A stretch of 36,846 nt of DNA from positions 1 through 36,846 of the forward strand of contig CAJXXT010000031.1 in assembly GCA_913063495.1 (NCBI GenBank), in the 5' to 3' direction. Both the position numbers and the translations under genes were made by a program. This stretch comes from an uncultured Gammaproteobacteria bacterium. GTDB lineage: Bacteria > Pseudomonadota > Gammaproteobacteria > Pseudomonadales > Ketobacteraceae. Below, piece by piece: positions 8,003 to 16,729 of this stretch. How positions within the stretch are numbered: the stretch's first letter is position 1; every line of letters starts with the position of its first letter. The notes beneath the pieces are model-generated. The model did not search any database, had not been told where the DNA came from, and saw only the letters and a program-made list of their open reading frames with translations.

Positions 8003-8854
8003 TTACAAGAAATGATCCCAAATTTTAAGCGCCACCGGCCCCATGACCCGGTTCTTAAGTTTGGATATGTAAATTGGTAACGTTAAATCCCCCTGATTAG
8101 TCAGACAAATCAATTCATCATTTTTTAATTCTTTTTCAATTAAATGCCTAGGTAACCTGCCCCAACCCAGACCAGAAGTAATTAATATTTTCTTGGTAGT
8201 CTGATCCGTGACATACCATTTTGCAACATCGTCCATTATATCTGCATCCGGCGACTGTCGATCGGAGGATTTAATAATCACCTGGGGGTAAACGGCCAAA
8301 TCGGTTTCGCTCACATCCTTGCCATCTTTAAGTGGTAACTTTGAGGAAATCACCGAAGGAAGATCAATGACGTCTATTTGTTTGTAGTCGATAGCTGAAT
8401 TACGACTGGGCACACCGTAAATACCTATATCGACTTCTTCAGCCATTAATAGCCTTTCCCCAGAAGCGACTTCAATCTCCAGATGTATAGTGGTATTGGG
8501 AAAATCTCTTTTTAATTCAATGAGCAGGTCTGTGATTTTCTCTATCGGAAAGAGTGAACCTACTCCCAGCCTAAGTTCCGTTTCATGGTCTCCCTTCATT
8601 TGATTCACAAATGTATCAAACTCGCTGGCTTGATGGAGCAAACGGCGAATTTGCACCATAAGTACTTTGCCCTCAGGGGTAAGTTGGGGGCGATAAGTGT
8701 CACGAGTGAAAATCTTCAGGTCGTAGTGGGATTCGACCTGCTTGACCGAATAAGACACCGCCGAGCGTACCTTGTGAAGTTTTTCACTTGCCTTTTGAAA
8801 GCTGCCCTCGCGACAAATGACCTCTATGACTTGTAAATGCTCTAAATTCACCAT
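8003..8854 (-). CDS. LysR-family transcriptional regulator
   Basis: A 283-residue LysR protein: helix-turn-helix in the first 60 residues (VNLEHLQVIEVICREGSFQ, then KASEKLHKVRSAVSYSVKQVE), then the linker helix and a periplasmic-binding-protein-like effector domain (LRLGVGSLFPIEKITDLL, VDIGIYGVP). It is transcribed away from the haloalkane dehalogenase operon, the usual layout for a LysR regulator of its neighbour. An inverted repeat, CATGGTC-9-GACCATG, covers its own start codon, which suggests autorepression. The effector could be a substrate or product of the dehalogenase operon; this is inference from position. Confidence 0.92.
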   Translation of the reverse strand: MVNLEHLQVIEVICREGSFQKASEKLHKVRSAVSYSVKQVESHYDLKIFTRDTYRPQLTPEGKVLMVQIRRLLHQASEFDTFVNQMKGDHETELRLGVGSLFPIEKITDLLIELKRDFPNTTIHLEIEVASGERLLMAEEVDIGIYGVPSRNSAIDYKQIDVIDLPSVISSKLPLKDGKDVSETDLAVYPQVIIKSSDRQSPDADIMDDVAKWYVTDQTTKKILITSGLGWGRLPRHLIEKELKNDELICLTNQGDLTLPIYISKLKNRVMGPVALKIWDHFL

Positions 8855-8874
8855 GGTCTAATATTATGACCATG
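8852..8874. promoter_or_regulatory. Inverted repeat over the LysR start codon (likely LysR operator)
   Basis: CATGGTC (8852-8858), nine AT-rich bases, GACCATG (8868-8874): a perfect seven-base inverted repeat in the divergent region. Spacing and AT-rich centre fit LysR-type sites (T-N11-A). The left arm contains the reverse complement of the regulator's ATG, so binding would block its own expression. No exact second copy was seen. Confidence 0.6.
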
Positions 8875-8957
8875 TTGTACAAAAAGCTATGCTTTTTATT
8901 GTCCCCTAGCTGACCTAACGTGTGCTTAACACAACAATTAAAGCACGAGGCACAGCC

Positions 8958-9932
8958 ATGAACATTAAAGTTAATACCCTCAGAACCCCAGATAAAGCCT
9001 TTGACAACTTGGATGGCTACCCCTTTGCAGCCAACTATATGCACGTAGATGGCTTGCGCCTGCACTATATGGATGAGGGTCAGCAAAATGAAAATACCAT
9101 ATTCCTCTTTCATGGCCAGCCTTCCTGGAGCTATTTATACCGTCACATGGTTCCGGTGCTGGTGGAGGCAGGTTACCGAGTCATTGCCCCTGATTTAATT
9201 GGCTTTGGTAAATCAGACAAACCCATGAACCCGGATACCCACACCTATGCGAATCATGTGAAGTGGATGCATGAGTTTGTACAACAGCTGGGAATCAAGC
9301 ACGGGGCAGCTTTTTTTCAGGATTGGGGGGGCATGATAGGTTTACGCGTTTTGGCGAAGGAGCCCGAGTGGTTGGATCGGCTCGTTGTAGCCAATACTGC
9401 CCTGGGTGAGATGAATGCCTTAGAAAGATTTATGGTACCCAAGATACTTAAAATACTGGCAGCCATGGCGGGTAAAGCAAGTGTCGATAAGTTTGCCGAC
9501 AATATGAATTATGGCAATTGGGCAGGGTATTTCAGGCACTCCAAAAAACTTGAGATAGGAAGAATCTTACAAACTCTCACCACTCGAGAGCTTAGTGTCG
9601 CTGAAATGCAAGCCTACGACGCACCCTTCCCTAATGCTCAGTATTATGCAGCACCGCGAAAAATGCCGGAAATTGTCGCCTCAGATCTGAGTGCGGTGAA
9701 TGCTGATTGGCAAAAACTAAAGCAATGGCAGCACCCTGTGTTAACCCTGTTCAGTGATAAAGATCCCTTCTTAACCGATCAAGGTTATGACGTGAAATTT
9801 CAAACCAATTTTAGCGGTGCAAAAAATCAACCGCATAAAACGGTAGAAAATGCTTCACATTTTTTACAAGAAGATCAACCCCAACAACTCTCCAATACAA
9901 CCATTAACTGGTTACAACAAACTAACTTTTAA
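8958..9932 (+). CDS. Haloalkane dehalogenase (HLD-I-like alpha/beta hydrolase)
   Basis: A 324-residue alpha/beta hydrolase that would hydrolyse a carbon-halogen bond to alcohol plus halide. The nucleophile is D122 in FFQDWGGMIG, the typical QDWGG dehalogenase elbow, with the halide-binding Trp right after it (W123). HGQPSWSYLYRHM (residues 52-64) supplies the oxyanion hole. D269 (or D267) in SDKDPFL and H301 in NASHFLQED complete the triad. The cap domain is around 150-235. Use the ATG at 8958, with GAGG seven bases upstream; an earlier in-frame start adds 12 residues without such a site. First gene of a three-gene operon with an SDR and a DUF1330 gene. Related hydrolases (epoxide hydrolases, fluoroacetate dehalogenases) are less likely given QDWGG. 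Confidence 0.88.
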   Translation: MNIKVNTLRTPDKAFDNLDGYPFAANYMHVDGLRLHYMDEGQQNENTIFLFHGQPSWSYLYRHMVPVLVEAGYRVIAPDLIGFGKSDKPMNPDTHTYANHVKWMHEFVQQLGIKHGAAFFQDWGGMIGLRVLAKEPEWLDRLVVANTALGEMNALERFMVPKILKILAAMAGKASVDKFADNMNYGNWAGYFRHSKKLEIGRILQTLTTRELSVAEMQAYDAPFPNAQYYAAPRKMPEIVASDLSAVNADWQKLKQWQHPVLTLFSDKDPFLTDQGYDVKFQTNFSGAKNQPHKTVENASHFLQEDQPQQLSNTTINWLQQTNF

Positions 9933-9945
9933 TTAAGGAAATTAT

Positions 9946-10554
9946 ATGAAAATTCTAGCAATTGGTGCAAACGGCATCGTTGGTAAAGCTGCCGTCAATC
10001 ATTTACAACAAACTCATGAGGTTATTACCGTAGGCCATACCAGTGGGGATTTGACCGTAGACATAGAGAGCAAGGAATCTATCCAGTCTCTGTATGAAAA
10101 CGTAGGACATGTCGATGCCATTATCAGTATGGCGGGCAATGGTGAAATGGGCAGCCTGGAAGAAGCACCAGATAGCGCTTTTGAAACCGTGCTCAATAAT
10201 AAAGTAATGGGGCAAGTTAACCTTGTGCGCCTGGGATTAAGCTACTTGAATGAGGGAGGTTCCATTACCCTGACTTCGGGTCAGGCATCCAACAACCCAA
10301 TGCCAGGTCTTGCGTCTATATCCATGGGGGCGGCTGCTATAAACGCGTTTGTGGGCACAGCTGCGTTAGAGCTTAAAGATGGTAAACGCATTAATGCCGT
10401 GAGCCCAGGCATGGTGAAAGAAACCATGGAGCTGTGGGGCATAGACAGCACATCAGGAATAGCGTCCAGTGACGTTGCGACCTATTACCAGGCCAGTATC
10501 GACGGTCAAAATAACGGCGAGGTATTTAATGCCGTAGGCGGTCGATATGAGTAA
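9946..10554 (+). CDS. Atypical short-chain dehydrogenase/reductase
   Basis: A 202-residue Rossmann protein. The cofactor loop is GANGIVGKA (residues 7-15). SMAGNGEMG matches the NxAG region and RINAVSPGMV the strand after the active site. The usual YxxxK catalytic pair is missing: the segment reads GLASISMGAAAINAFVGTAALELK, so there is no Tyr where the proton donor should be. This matches the short Lin1944-like SDR group, which lacks classical active-site residues, so it may not be a normal oxidoreductase. It starts 13 bases after the dehalogenase stop, with AAGGAAAT just upstream, and overlaps the next gene by eight bases. Confidence 0.85.
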   Translation: MKILAIGANGIVGKAAVNHLQQTHEVITVGHTSGDLTVDIESKESIQSLYENVGHVDAIISMAGNGEMGSLEEAPDSAFETVLNNKVMGQVNLVRLGLSYLNEGGSITLTSGQASNNPMPGLASISMGAAAINAFVGTAALELKDGKRINAVSPGMVKETMELWGIDSTSGIASSDVATYYQASIDGQNNGEVFNAVGGRYE

Positions 10555-10741
10555 GCCAGCTTTTTTAATTAGCTCGGCCACCCTGCCCCAAGGGCATCCA
10601 TCCATGATGGAATACGCAAAAGCGGCAGGGCCCATTTTTAAGGCCCATGGTGCAGAGTTCTTGGTAGCGGGAATAGCGGAGCAATCGTTGGAAGTGCTGG
10701 AAGGAAGCTTGGAAAGTAACTTTTCTGTTGCGGTTGAATAA
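10547..10741 (+). CDS. Short DUF1330-like protein, probably truncated
   Basis: A 64-residue protein that starts inside the end of the SDR gene. MMEYAKAAGPIFKAHGAEFLVAGIAEQSLEVLEG fits the middle of DUF1330 proteins (typically about 95 residues, ferredoxin-like fold, ending in an EFPS-like strand and a YxxLKPLR helix). Here the frame ends at SNFSVAVE, just where the last strand should begin. Translation past the TAA gives only FVVVSLGS before another stop, and neither other frame restores the family ending. It is either a natural short form or a decayed third gene of the dehalogenase operon. Confidence 0.55.
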   Translation: MSKPAFLISSATLPQGHPSMMEYAKAAGPIFKAHGAEFLVAGIAEQSLEVLEGSLESNFSVAVE

Positions 10742-10774
10742 TTCGTAGTGGTCAGCTTGGGCTCTTAGCAAGCG

Positions 10775-10794
10775 CATGAATTTCATCATTCATG
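10775..10794. terminator. Small hairpin between convergent genes
   Basis: CATGAAT (10775-10781), six-base loop, ATTCATG (10788-10794): an exact inverted repeat between the end of the DUF1330-like gene and the end of the DUF6817 gene, overlapping the latter's stop codon. It is AT-rich without a T-run, so a role in termination from both sides is only possible. Confidence 0.25.
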
Positions 10795-11320
10795 AGCCGA
10801 AAATCGCTGCGGTATGTTGTTGTGCAACACGGCTAAGATAAGGAGCCATTTTAATGAATAGGTTCGTTAGCTCAGCGCCATACTGACCCAAAAACTCCGG
10901 ATTGTCGATAGCGATATCAATCTCGTTAGCAGCAGTCAATTCACAAAAATCACGAAGCATTCCTTCAGAGATAGCATAAGACTCTCCTGTAAATCTATTG
11001 GGGAAAATTGGACGTAAATCACGTCCAATTCTAGAAAAGAATGTTTCTCGATCACTGGCACAATACTGATAAACAATTTCTTCAGCAGCGGCGCCGATAA
11101 TACCTGCAATTTTTTCTCTTTGATCCGTTGAAACTAGGCTTTGGCTAAAGCCGGCAGTGCCATAGGCTGCATGGTATAGTCCAGCATCCTGCAAAGAGAT
11201 AGATGCCCCCCACTTTTCCAGTATCTCTTGGGTTCCTTTCAAGTGATCAATAAGAGAACCGTCTAAATGTTGAAATTCACCCGCATTAAGTTCGGCTAAG
11301 TTTTCAAATTTCTCATTCAT
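10790..11320 (-). CDS. DUF6817 (HD-like) domain protein
   Basis: A 176-residue protein. The segment FQHLDGSLIDHLKGTQEILEKW, then LQDAGLYHAAYGTAGF, has the spaced histidines of DUF6817, a domain that looks like the start of an HD metal-dependent hydrolase. The middle part keeps acidic/His-poor helices and the C-terminus is helical. I know no assigned reaction for the family. Start: ATG at 11320 has a GAGAGA site seven bases upstream; the ATG at 11335 would add MRERE and has no site. It faces the dehalogenase operon tail to tail, and the spacer on its 5' side holds a remnant of another gene. Confidence 0.65.
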   Translation of the reverse strand: MNEKFENLAELNAGEFQHLDGSLIDHLKGTQEILEKWGASISLQDAGLYHAAYGTAGFSQSLVSTDQREKIAGIIGAAAEEIVYQYCASDRETFFSRIGRDLRPIFPNRFTGESYAISEGMLRDFCELTAANEIDIAIDNPEFLGQYGAELTNLFIKMAPYLSRVAQQHTAAIFGS

Positions 11321-11428
11321 CTCTCGTTCTCTCATGTATAAATATTACTACCGTTCATATTTCATATGAATCAACGCGACAGGCTCTTCCTGTAGATTCA
11401 CCCGTTATTCCACCGAATACGGTTTAAA

Positions 11429-11518
11429 GCTTTGCCCTTACCATTTCCGCCAAGCTTACTACTTTCGCTACGATGTGCAAGGAGCTTCGTGGCCTAATCC
11501 ATCGCCTTATTCGCAAGT
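11429..11518 (-). pseudogene. Remnant of a second copy of the permuted papain-like gene (22443-23066)
   Basis: These 90 bases align without gaps to 22702-22791, inside the intact gene at 22443-23066. I count 9 differences, so about 90% identity. The minus strand still reads KLLAHRSESSK and GKGKAL, as in the intact protein, but a TAG stop breaks the frame and there is no start. Flanking bases lose the match quickly. It is a decayed fragment left by a past duplication or deletion. Confidence 0.85.
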
Positions 11519-11530
11519 AATGGTCACCTT

Positions 11531-13978
11531 TCAATCGCTTTCTTTATGTGAATAACTGACCAACATCATCAACGCTGGAGCGATGATAAAGTCAGCAATC
11601 AGCGCCAGAAATATAGTGAACGCTGTCAATACACCAAAGTTGAAGAAGTTTTTCATCTCTGACGAAATCAGCACAAGAAAACCGGCCGACAGTACAAGGC
11701 TGGTGGTTAGCATGGCTCGACCCGTTGTATGCAGCGTACGACTAATCGCCCACTCTACATCGCCGTTAATACCCACATAACGCCTGAAATTATGCATAAA
11801 ATGTACAGTATCATCCACCGTTAAACCAATCGCAATAGAACCAATTAACATCGTAAACATATCCAACGGCACCGACATCAAATACATCAAGCCCATGGCC
11901 ATTGCGATAGGCAAAACATTAGGAATCATGCTAATCAAGCCAAGCTTTACACTTCCTAGCAACAGAATCATCATGATAGTAATCACGACAAACGCAATCA
12001 AATAACTGGCAACGGTGGAATTAATCACTCCTTGAAGTGTTTGACCCAATAAGGGAACAATTCCTGTACTAGAAACAGCAACATCAAGCGATGGCGGCAT
12101 CGTCTCTTGTATTAGAGTTTCAATATCCAAAATAAAATCCTTATAATAAAGCGTATCAATCCATGGTATTACTATGGTGAGCCGAGCAATTTGATAGCGC
12201 CTATCAACCAGCTTAAACAACTCCTCTCCCCCACTAATCTCCAGTAAAAAAAGCTCCTGAGCCACCAACTGACGATCATTGGGAACGCTGTAATACGCAC
12301 TGTCATTGCCATTCAGCGCCTGATGGGTTTCCTTCACAATATCAGTAATGCTAACAATATTTCCAATGTCAAAATGGGGGTTCTTATACGCATTTATTTT
12401 CTGGATTGCTCTCTCTACGCCCATAAGAAATTCAGGTGAATAAACCCCTTCTGGTACCTGCGTATCCAATACAACCTCCACCGACACGCTGCCCCCCATT
12501 TTACTATCTACAGCCATCACAGAACGCCGAAGATCCGACTCTTCTGGAAACCATTTTATCGGATTATGTGAAAAGTAAAGCTGGGAACAGGCGAAAAAGG
12601 AGAGCGCCAATAGGAGGATACTACCCAGCACGGTGGTTTTAGGACGAGTTATTGCCATATGACAGCAGCCGTCGATTACATAATCGAACAGTGCCTTTTT
12701 ACCCGGCTTGTTATCCAAATTCATCTGATGACTGTTGTCTTGTATGATCGGCTCATCATTGCTATTGCTGTTACTACTATTACTTCGTTGCGTTAACGGT
12801 ATGATCGCAAGTAACGCAGGAAGCATTATGATGGTAAAAAGAAATGCCAGCATGACACCTGCCGCAGTGAATATGCCTAAATTCGCTACCGGTACGATCT
12901 CTGCTCCCGCAAAAGATCCCAAACCTGCTGCTGTTGTCAGACTCGTCATTAGCATGGCAAGGCCGGAATGCCCCATGGTATAGCGAACCGCATCTTCCTT
13001 ATTTCCATGGGTATCGTAGTGCCGGAAAAATAAGGTAAGAAAATGAATAGAATCGCCAACCCCCACCGCTAACAAAAAGGAGGGTAATACAGCCGTAGGA
13101 AGTTGCAATGGTTGGTTAAATAACGTCATTAAACTGACCGTTGATAGCACGGATAAAATCACCGTCACTAGTGGCAATACCACACCAACAATACGCCGAT
13201 ACAACAAGAACAATACAAGCGCAATAACCCCAACAACCAACATGACAAAAAAACGGATATCATCCATCATCGTCGTGGTTAATGTTGCAGTAACAACAGG
13301 GGATCCTGCAACACTTATCGCGAGACTATCACCATTTTCATTGGAAAGGTTCTGTTCAGCCAAAACATTTCTCAAATGTTCTAGCGCAGTAATTACCTCT
13401 TTTTGACCCACTTTTACCAATTCGTTATTTTTCTCATCACGATAAAACACATCAAGTTGAACAAATATATTGGTAATATTCGTCTCTTTATTGATAAAAC
13501 GATTAAGATAAAGTCGATTTGATAAGGCAAAGGTTTTTAGTTCAGCTAACGACGCGGCATCCTCCGGCCACTCCTCAAACAGTTCATCTACCAACAGTTC
13601 ATCTTCGCTCCCTGAAATTTTCCTGGCGTTTAATAAAGAATCAACTAACGCGACGTGGGGTATATCCACCTCAAGCTTTTCCTGAAGTGATCTAATCTGA
13701 TCCAGGACATGAGGGGCAAAAACATCATCCGCTTCAATAGCGACAATAATTAATTCAGCGCGACCAAAGGTATCTCTAAACTGATTGTACGCTTGAATGG
13801 CTGAAGAATTTTGGTCTAAAAAACTTTCTGTGGACATATCCAAACGTATATTGCGCAAATTGACAGACAAAGCAGCAACGATAAAAAGAACAAGCAAAAC
13901 AAAAGCCACTGGGTGTCGGTATACTGCAACACCGAGATTACCAAACCATGCTTCGCATTTATTTCGCCAATTTTCCAT
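11531..13978 (-). CDS. RND-superfamily (MMPL/SSD-type) transporter
   Basis: An 815-residue inner-membrane protein with the two-fold RND design. A TM segment at about 24-45 is followed by a large periplasmic loop (with FLDQNSSAIQAYNQFRDTFG), then a group of TM helices with VGDSIHFLTLFFRHYD. A second half repeats this with GLTVDDTVHFMHNFRRY. The GDS/DD-T-H motifs in the paired helices are typical of MMPL and sterol-sensing-type RND proteins that move hydrophobic molecules. Last gene of the leftward operon, 18 bases after the lyase gene, with GAGAGAAC before the ATG. Proteins of this type often occur beside DUF1302 and DUF1329 genes, which lie in the opposite arm. I infer transport of a sphingoid or ceramide-like lipid; direction is unknown. 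Confidence 0.9.
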   Translation of the reverse strand: MENWRNKCEAWFGNLGVAVYRHPVAFVLLVLFIVAALSVNLRNIRLDMSTESFLDQNSSAIQAYNQFRDTFGRAELIIVAIEADDVFAPHVLDQIRSLQEKLEVDIPHVALVDSLLNARKISGSEDELLVDELFEEWPEDAASLAELKTFALSNRLYLNRFINKETNITNIFVQLDVFYRDEKNNELVKVGQKEVITALEHLRNVLAEQNLSNENGDSLAISVAGSPVVTATLTTTMMDDIRFFVMLVVGVIALVLFLLYRRIVGVVLPLVTVILSVLSTVSLMTLFNQPLQLPTAVLPSFLLAVGVGDSIHFLTLFFRHYDTHGNKEDAVRYTMGHSGLAMLMTSLTTAAGLGSFAGAEIVPVANLGIFTAAGVMLAFLFTIIMLPALLAIIPLTQRSNSSNSNSNDEPIIQDNSHQMNLDNKPGKKALFDYVIDGCCHMAITRPKTTVLGSILLLALSFFACSQLYFSHNPIKWFPEESDLRRSVMAVDSKMGGSVSVEVVLDTQVPEGVYSPEFLMGVERAIQKINAYKNPHFDIGNIVSITDIVKETHQALNGNDSAYYSVPNDRQLVAQELFLLEISGGEELFKLVDRRYQIARLTIVIPWIDTLYYKDFILDIETLIQETMPPSLDVAVSSTGIVPLLGQTLQGVINSTVASYLIAFVVITIMMILLLGSVKLGLISMIPNVLPIAMAMGLMYLMSVPLDMFTMLIGSIAIGLTVDDTVHFMHNFRRYVGINGDVEWAISRTLHTTGRAMLTTSLVLSAGFLVLISSEMKNFFNFGVLTAFTIFLALIADFIIAPALMMLVSYSHKESD

Positions 13979-13996
13979 TCTGTTCTCTCGTTTGTG

Positions 13997-15508
13997 TTAT
14001 TTTCTTCTCGAGCTATCTAACAACCCGTTCAAACGTCTTTTAATCTTATTAAATGATGCAAGTACCTTAATACCGAGCTCTGCAACCTGGTTGTTTCCGA
14101 TGCTATCTAGGTCATTACCAAAGATCTTGTTTTCACTGCTATACATGGATTCCATCATTTTCAGTACATTGTTCTTTACCAAGCCACGCAAAGGTATCTG
14201 GGCAACCATGCCATACATTGCAGCGTTGCCTTGCTGAGCCAAGTCAGGTTGCTGTCTTGCAATCAACACGGCCTCTTTCAAATCGTCGAGATACTTCTGG
14301 TAATGCGTTTGGTGGTTAACGGTTACCATCGCATGCAGTGAATTTGGCTTTTGTTGCCTATCGATATGCCAGCCTTTCTTTTCCATTACATCTGCGACGA
14401 CAAAAACATTCAGATCTTCATCCGTAGAAAGGTAAGCGAATATGGTCATTTTTGGACTCGCTATCACCTCTAAACCATCAATGGCGTTAATACCCTGCTT
14501 CAACTTCTCAGTGATCGCCATGGTTTCCCTTGCCAGATCAACATAACCGGTACGACCAATACTGTTCAGCGCAGCCCATGCTGCGGCGACTGAGCCTCCT
14601 GATCGAGTACCCTGAAGCGTTGGGGATGCATAAACACCACCACACCAATCGCTACAAACAACAAACTGATATTTAAGATAATCCATATTTTTATATAAGA
14701 TTACCGACGCACCCTTAGCCGCGTATCCATACTTATGTACATCGACAGACATCGATGTTACACCCGGAACCTCAAAATCAAACGCAGGAATAGCCCCGCC
14801 TAGCTCCCGAACAAAGGGCAACATGAAGCCACCCACGCAAGCATCCACATGCAACGGTAGCTTGAATTTTTTCGCCAGTTTTCCCAGTGCGGTGATGTCA
14901 TCTACGGTTCCATAAGGATAATTAGGTGCAGATCCGATGAGCAAAATGGTATTGCGATTAATCAGCTTTTTTACCGCTTTGATATCAACACACATGTTCT
15001 CGTCGAGCGGAGCACGAATGATATCAACATCAAAATAATGAGCAGCCTTATCGAATGCCACGTGCACTGTATCCGGAACAATCATATTTGGCCTACGTAA
15101 GAATCTGCGCTTTTCACGCGCCCGGTCTCGGTAAGCCTTGATAGCAAGAAGGATACTTTCAGTTCCCCCTGACGTTATCGTGCCAACAACATCAGAATCG
15201 CCACGCAACAAATCCGCACACATACGCACCACCTCATGTTCATAGCGACGAAGGCTAGAAAAGGCCATTGGATTCAGGTAGTTTTCAGAAAAATAATTGG
15301 AATACGCTTGTTTGAGAAAAGTCTCATGTTGCTGATCTTTATGATAAACGAGGCTCCAGGTTTTTCCCTCTCTCCAATTGGCATCATTTTCCTTTGCCCC
15401 CTGCATCTCCGACAACAATATCTCTCGATCATAGCCCTTTAGGGGTAGTGAACCATTGAATCCAATGGATTGCTTAGCCCCTTCAATTTCTTCCATTTTC
15501 GCCGTCAT
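13997..15508 (-). CDS. Sphingosine-1-phosphate lyase-like PLP-dependent enzyme
   Basis: A 503-residue fold-type I PLP enzyme of the group II decarboxylase superfamily. The PLP lysine is K259 in SVDVHKYGYAAKGASVILY, matching the THKYGYAPKG block of sphingosine-1-phosphate lyases. Other matches: TSGGTESILLAIKAYRD (about 112-128), VDACVGGFMLPF (221-232), and SDWCGGVYASPTLQGTRSGG (286-305), which corresponds to the WxGGxYxSPTxxGSR block of the lyase. That enzyme splits sphingosine-1-phosphate to a fatty aldehyde and phosphoethanolamine. An amino-acid decarboxylase is the alternative, but the GVYASPTLQG block argues for the lyase. GAGGA before the ATG supports the start. It lies between DUF819 (30-base gap) and the RND gene, in one operon under tetR. 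Confidence 0.85.
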   Translation of the reverse strand: MTAKMEEIEGAKQSIGFNGSLPLKGYDREILLSEMQGAKENDANWREGKTWSLVYHKDQQHETFLKQAYSNYFSENYLNPMAFSSLRRYEHEVVRMCADLLRGDSDVVGTITSGGTESILLAIKAYRDRAREKRRFLRRPNMIVPDTVHVAFDKAAHYFDVDIIRAPLDENMCVDIKAVKKLINRNTILLIGSAPNYPYGTVDDITALGKLAKKFKLPLHVDACVGGFMLPFVRELGGAIPAFDFEVPGVTSMSVDVHKYGYAAKGASVILYKNMDYLKYQFVVCSDWCGGVYASPTLQGTRSGGSVAAAWAALNSIGRTGYVDLARETMAITEKLKQGINAIDGLEVIASPKMTIFAYLSTDEDLNVFVVADVMEKKGWHIDRQQKPNSLHAMVTVNHQTHYQKYLDDLKEAVLIARQQPDLAQQGNAAMYGMVAQIPLRGLVKNNVLKMMESMYSSENKIFGNDLDSIGNNQVAELGIKVLASFNKIKRRLNGLLDSSRRK

Positions 15509-15538
15509 AAAAAATCCTCGAACAATAGTACTCGTTGC

Positions 15539-16729
15539 CTAAATTAGAAAACCAAACAATTGGGATAAACCGATACCTAACACCCCACCTAGCGCGTATC
15601 CGATGACTCCTGCAGTCATGCCGGATAATAATAATTGTCTATTATTGAGTGCTACCGCCAGCATCGGAACGAAAGGTGGAGAACAGATTGTTGCAACTGA
15701 CGTTACCAAAAAAGTATCAACGTCGATTTTCATCAGCGCACAGACTATTGCGTGAATCAATAAGGACCCGAAAACCACCAGCAGGACAAATAGGAGCATA
15801 CTGGTATCAAGGTTGGGAATCAGATCACCATTGATCATAGAGCCAACGACAACACAAAAAACGAGAATGATATACATACCTAGGTCGAAACTATGGGGAA
15901 TGTTACGTATAGGCTTCAATAGTGACGCACCGAGGCCTAGCAAGGTCAAAGCAATCATGGTTGCTGACATTTGTACCGAATCAGGAAATAAAGCGGCGAA
16001 AGCCACTGCCCCAGCAACAATCGAAATTGCGAGAATAACAGCCGGCAACAAAGCGGTTAATGCCGTTCGGGTTAGCAGTTTGCTGTAATTATGCACCGAT
16101 TGCTGAGTAATTGATTCTGAGTCTTTACCAGTGCTGGCAGTAGATTTGAACGGAGGCAGCCATAATAGAAATAGCCGCTGGGCAACTGAGGTCACAAATA
16201 TCAAATAGCCTGCGGTGACAAGCGTGTCATAAAGATGGAGCTGTAAAAACGTATTATTATCGACGTCTAATGCATCCTTTAACGCCGCTAGATTAGGTGT
16301 CCCACCAACATAAAGACCAATGTTAAGACCGACTATCTTTGAAATAGAATCAATATCATCTTGCCACAACACACCGGCAATATAGCTACAAAATACAACA
16401 GCACTGATTGCCGAACACAGGGCGATAAGTGTCCGAGGTGCAAGTTTCAACCAGCCTTTTATATCGGAGGAAAACAACATGAGAGGTAAAGCCAACGCCA
16501 CACATATCGACATTAAGTTTTCTTTAAAGCCTGCCAGTGCAGTACTTGGCGTACCAAAGAATAGATAGCTACTCATATAGCTGCCAAGGATTCCTGCCAG
16601 ATAGCACAAAATGACTGCGCCGATACGGTCCAACATTGGTGCCTTGTGACACGCATAAAGTATTAACGCCGGTACCGTAAGAAAATAGGCCAAGCTTAGG
16701 CATAAGGTTGCCATCACATAATCATCCAA
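15539..16729 (-). CDS. DUF819 family membrane protein
   Basis: A 396-residue polytopic inner-membrane protein of the DUF819 (YjcL) family. Blocks such as SLAYFLTVPALILYACHKAP, the GLNIGLYVGGTPNLAALKDAL stretch, and the final VGTxxY-type repeat (FLVTSVATICSPPFVPMLAVALNNRQLLLSG) are characteristic, with GVIGYALGG near the end. DUF819 proteins look like secondary carriers, but the substrate is not known. It overlaps the end of tetR by 16 bases and is followed after 30 bases by the lyase gene, so it is translated in the same operon. By context it could move a soluble product such as phosphoethanolamine or an amino-alcohol; that is inference. Confidence 0.88.
   Translation of the reverse strand: MDDYVMATLCLSLAYFLTVPALILYACHKAPMLDRIGAVILCYLAGILGSYMSSYLFFGTPSTALAGFKENLMSICVALALPLMLFSSDIKGWLKLAPRTLIALCSAISAVVFCSYIAGVLWQDDIDSISKIVGLNIGLYVGGTPNLAALKDALDVDNNTFLQLHLYDTLVTAGYLIFVTSVAQRLFLLWLPPFKSTASTGKDSESITQQSVHNYSKLLTRTALTALLPAVILAISIVAGAVAFAALFPDSVQMSATMIALTLLGLGASLLKPIRNIPHSFDLGMYIILVFCVVVGSMINGDLIPNLDTSMLLFVLLVVFGSLLIHAIVCALMKIDVDTFLVTSVATICSPPFVPMLAVALNNRQLLLSGMTAGVIGYALGGVLGIGLSQLFGFLI

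Noticed and set aside
8881-8897. AAAAAGC-TAT-GCTTTTT palindrome as a terminator
   Set aside because: The stem is almost all A/T and it lies in a divergent promoter region with no transcript that should end there.
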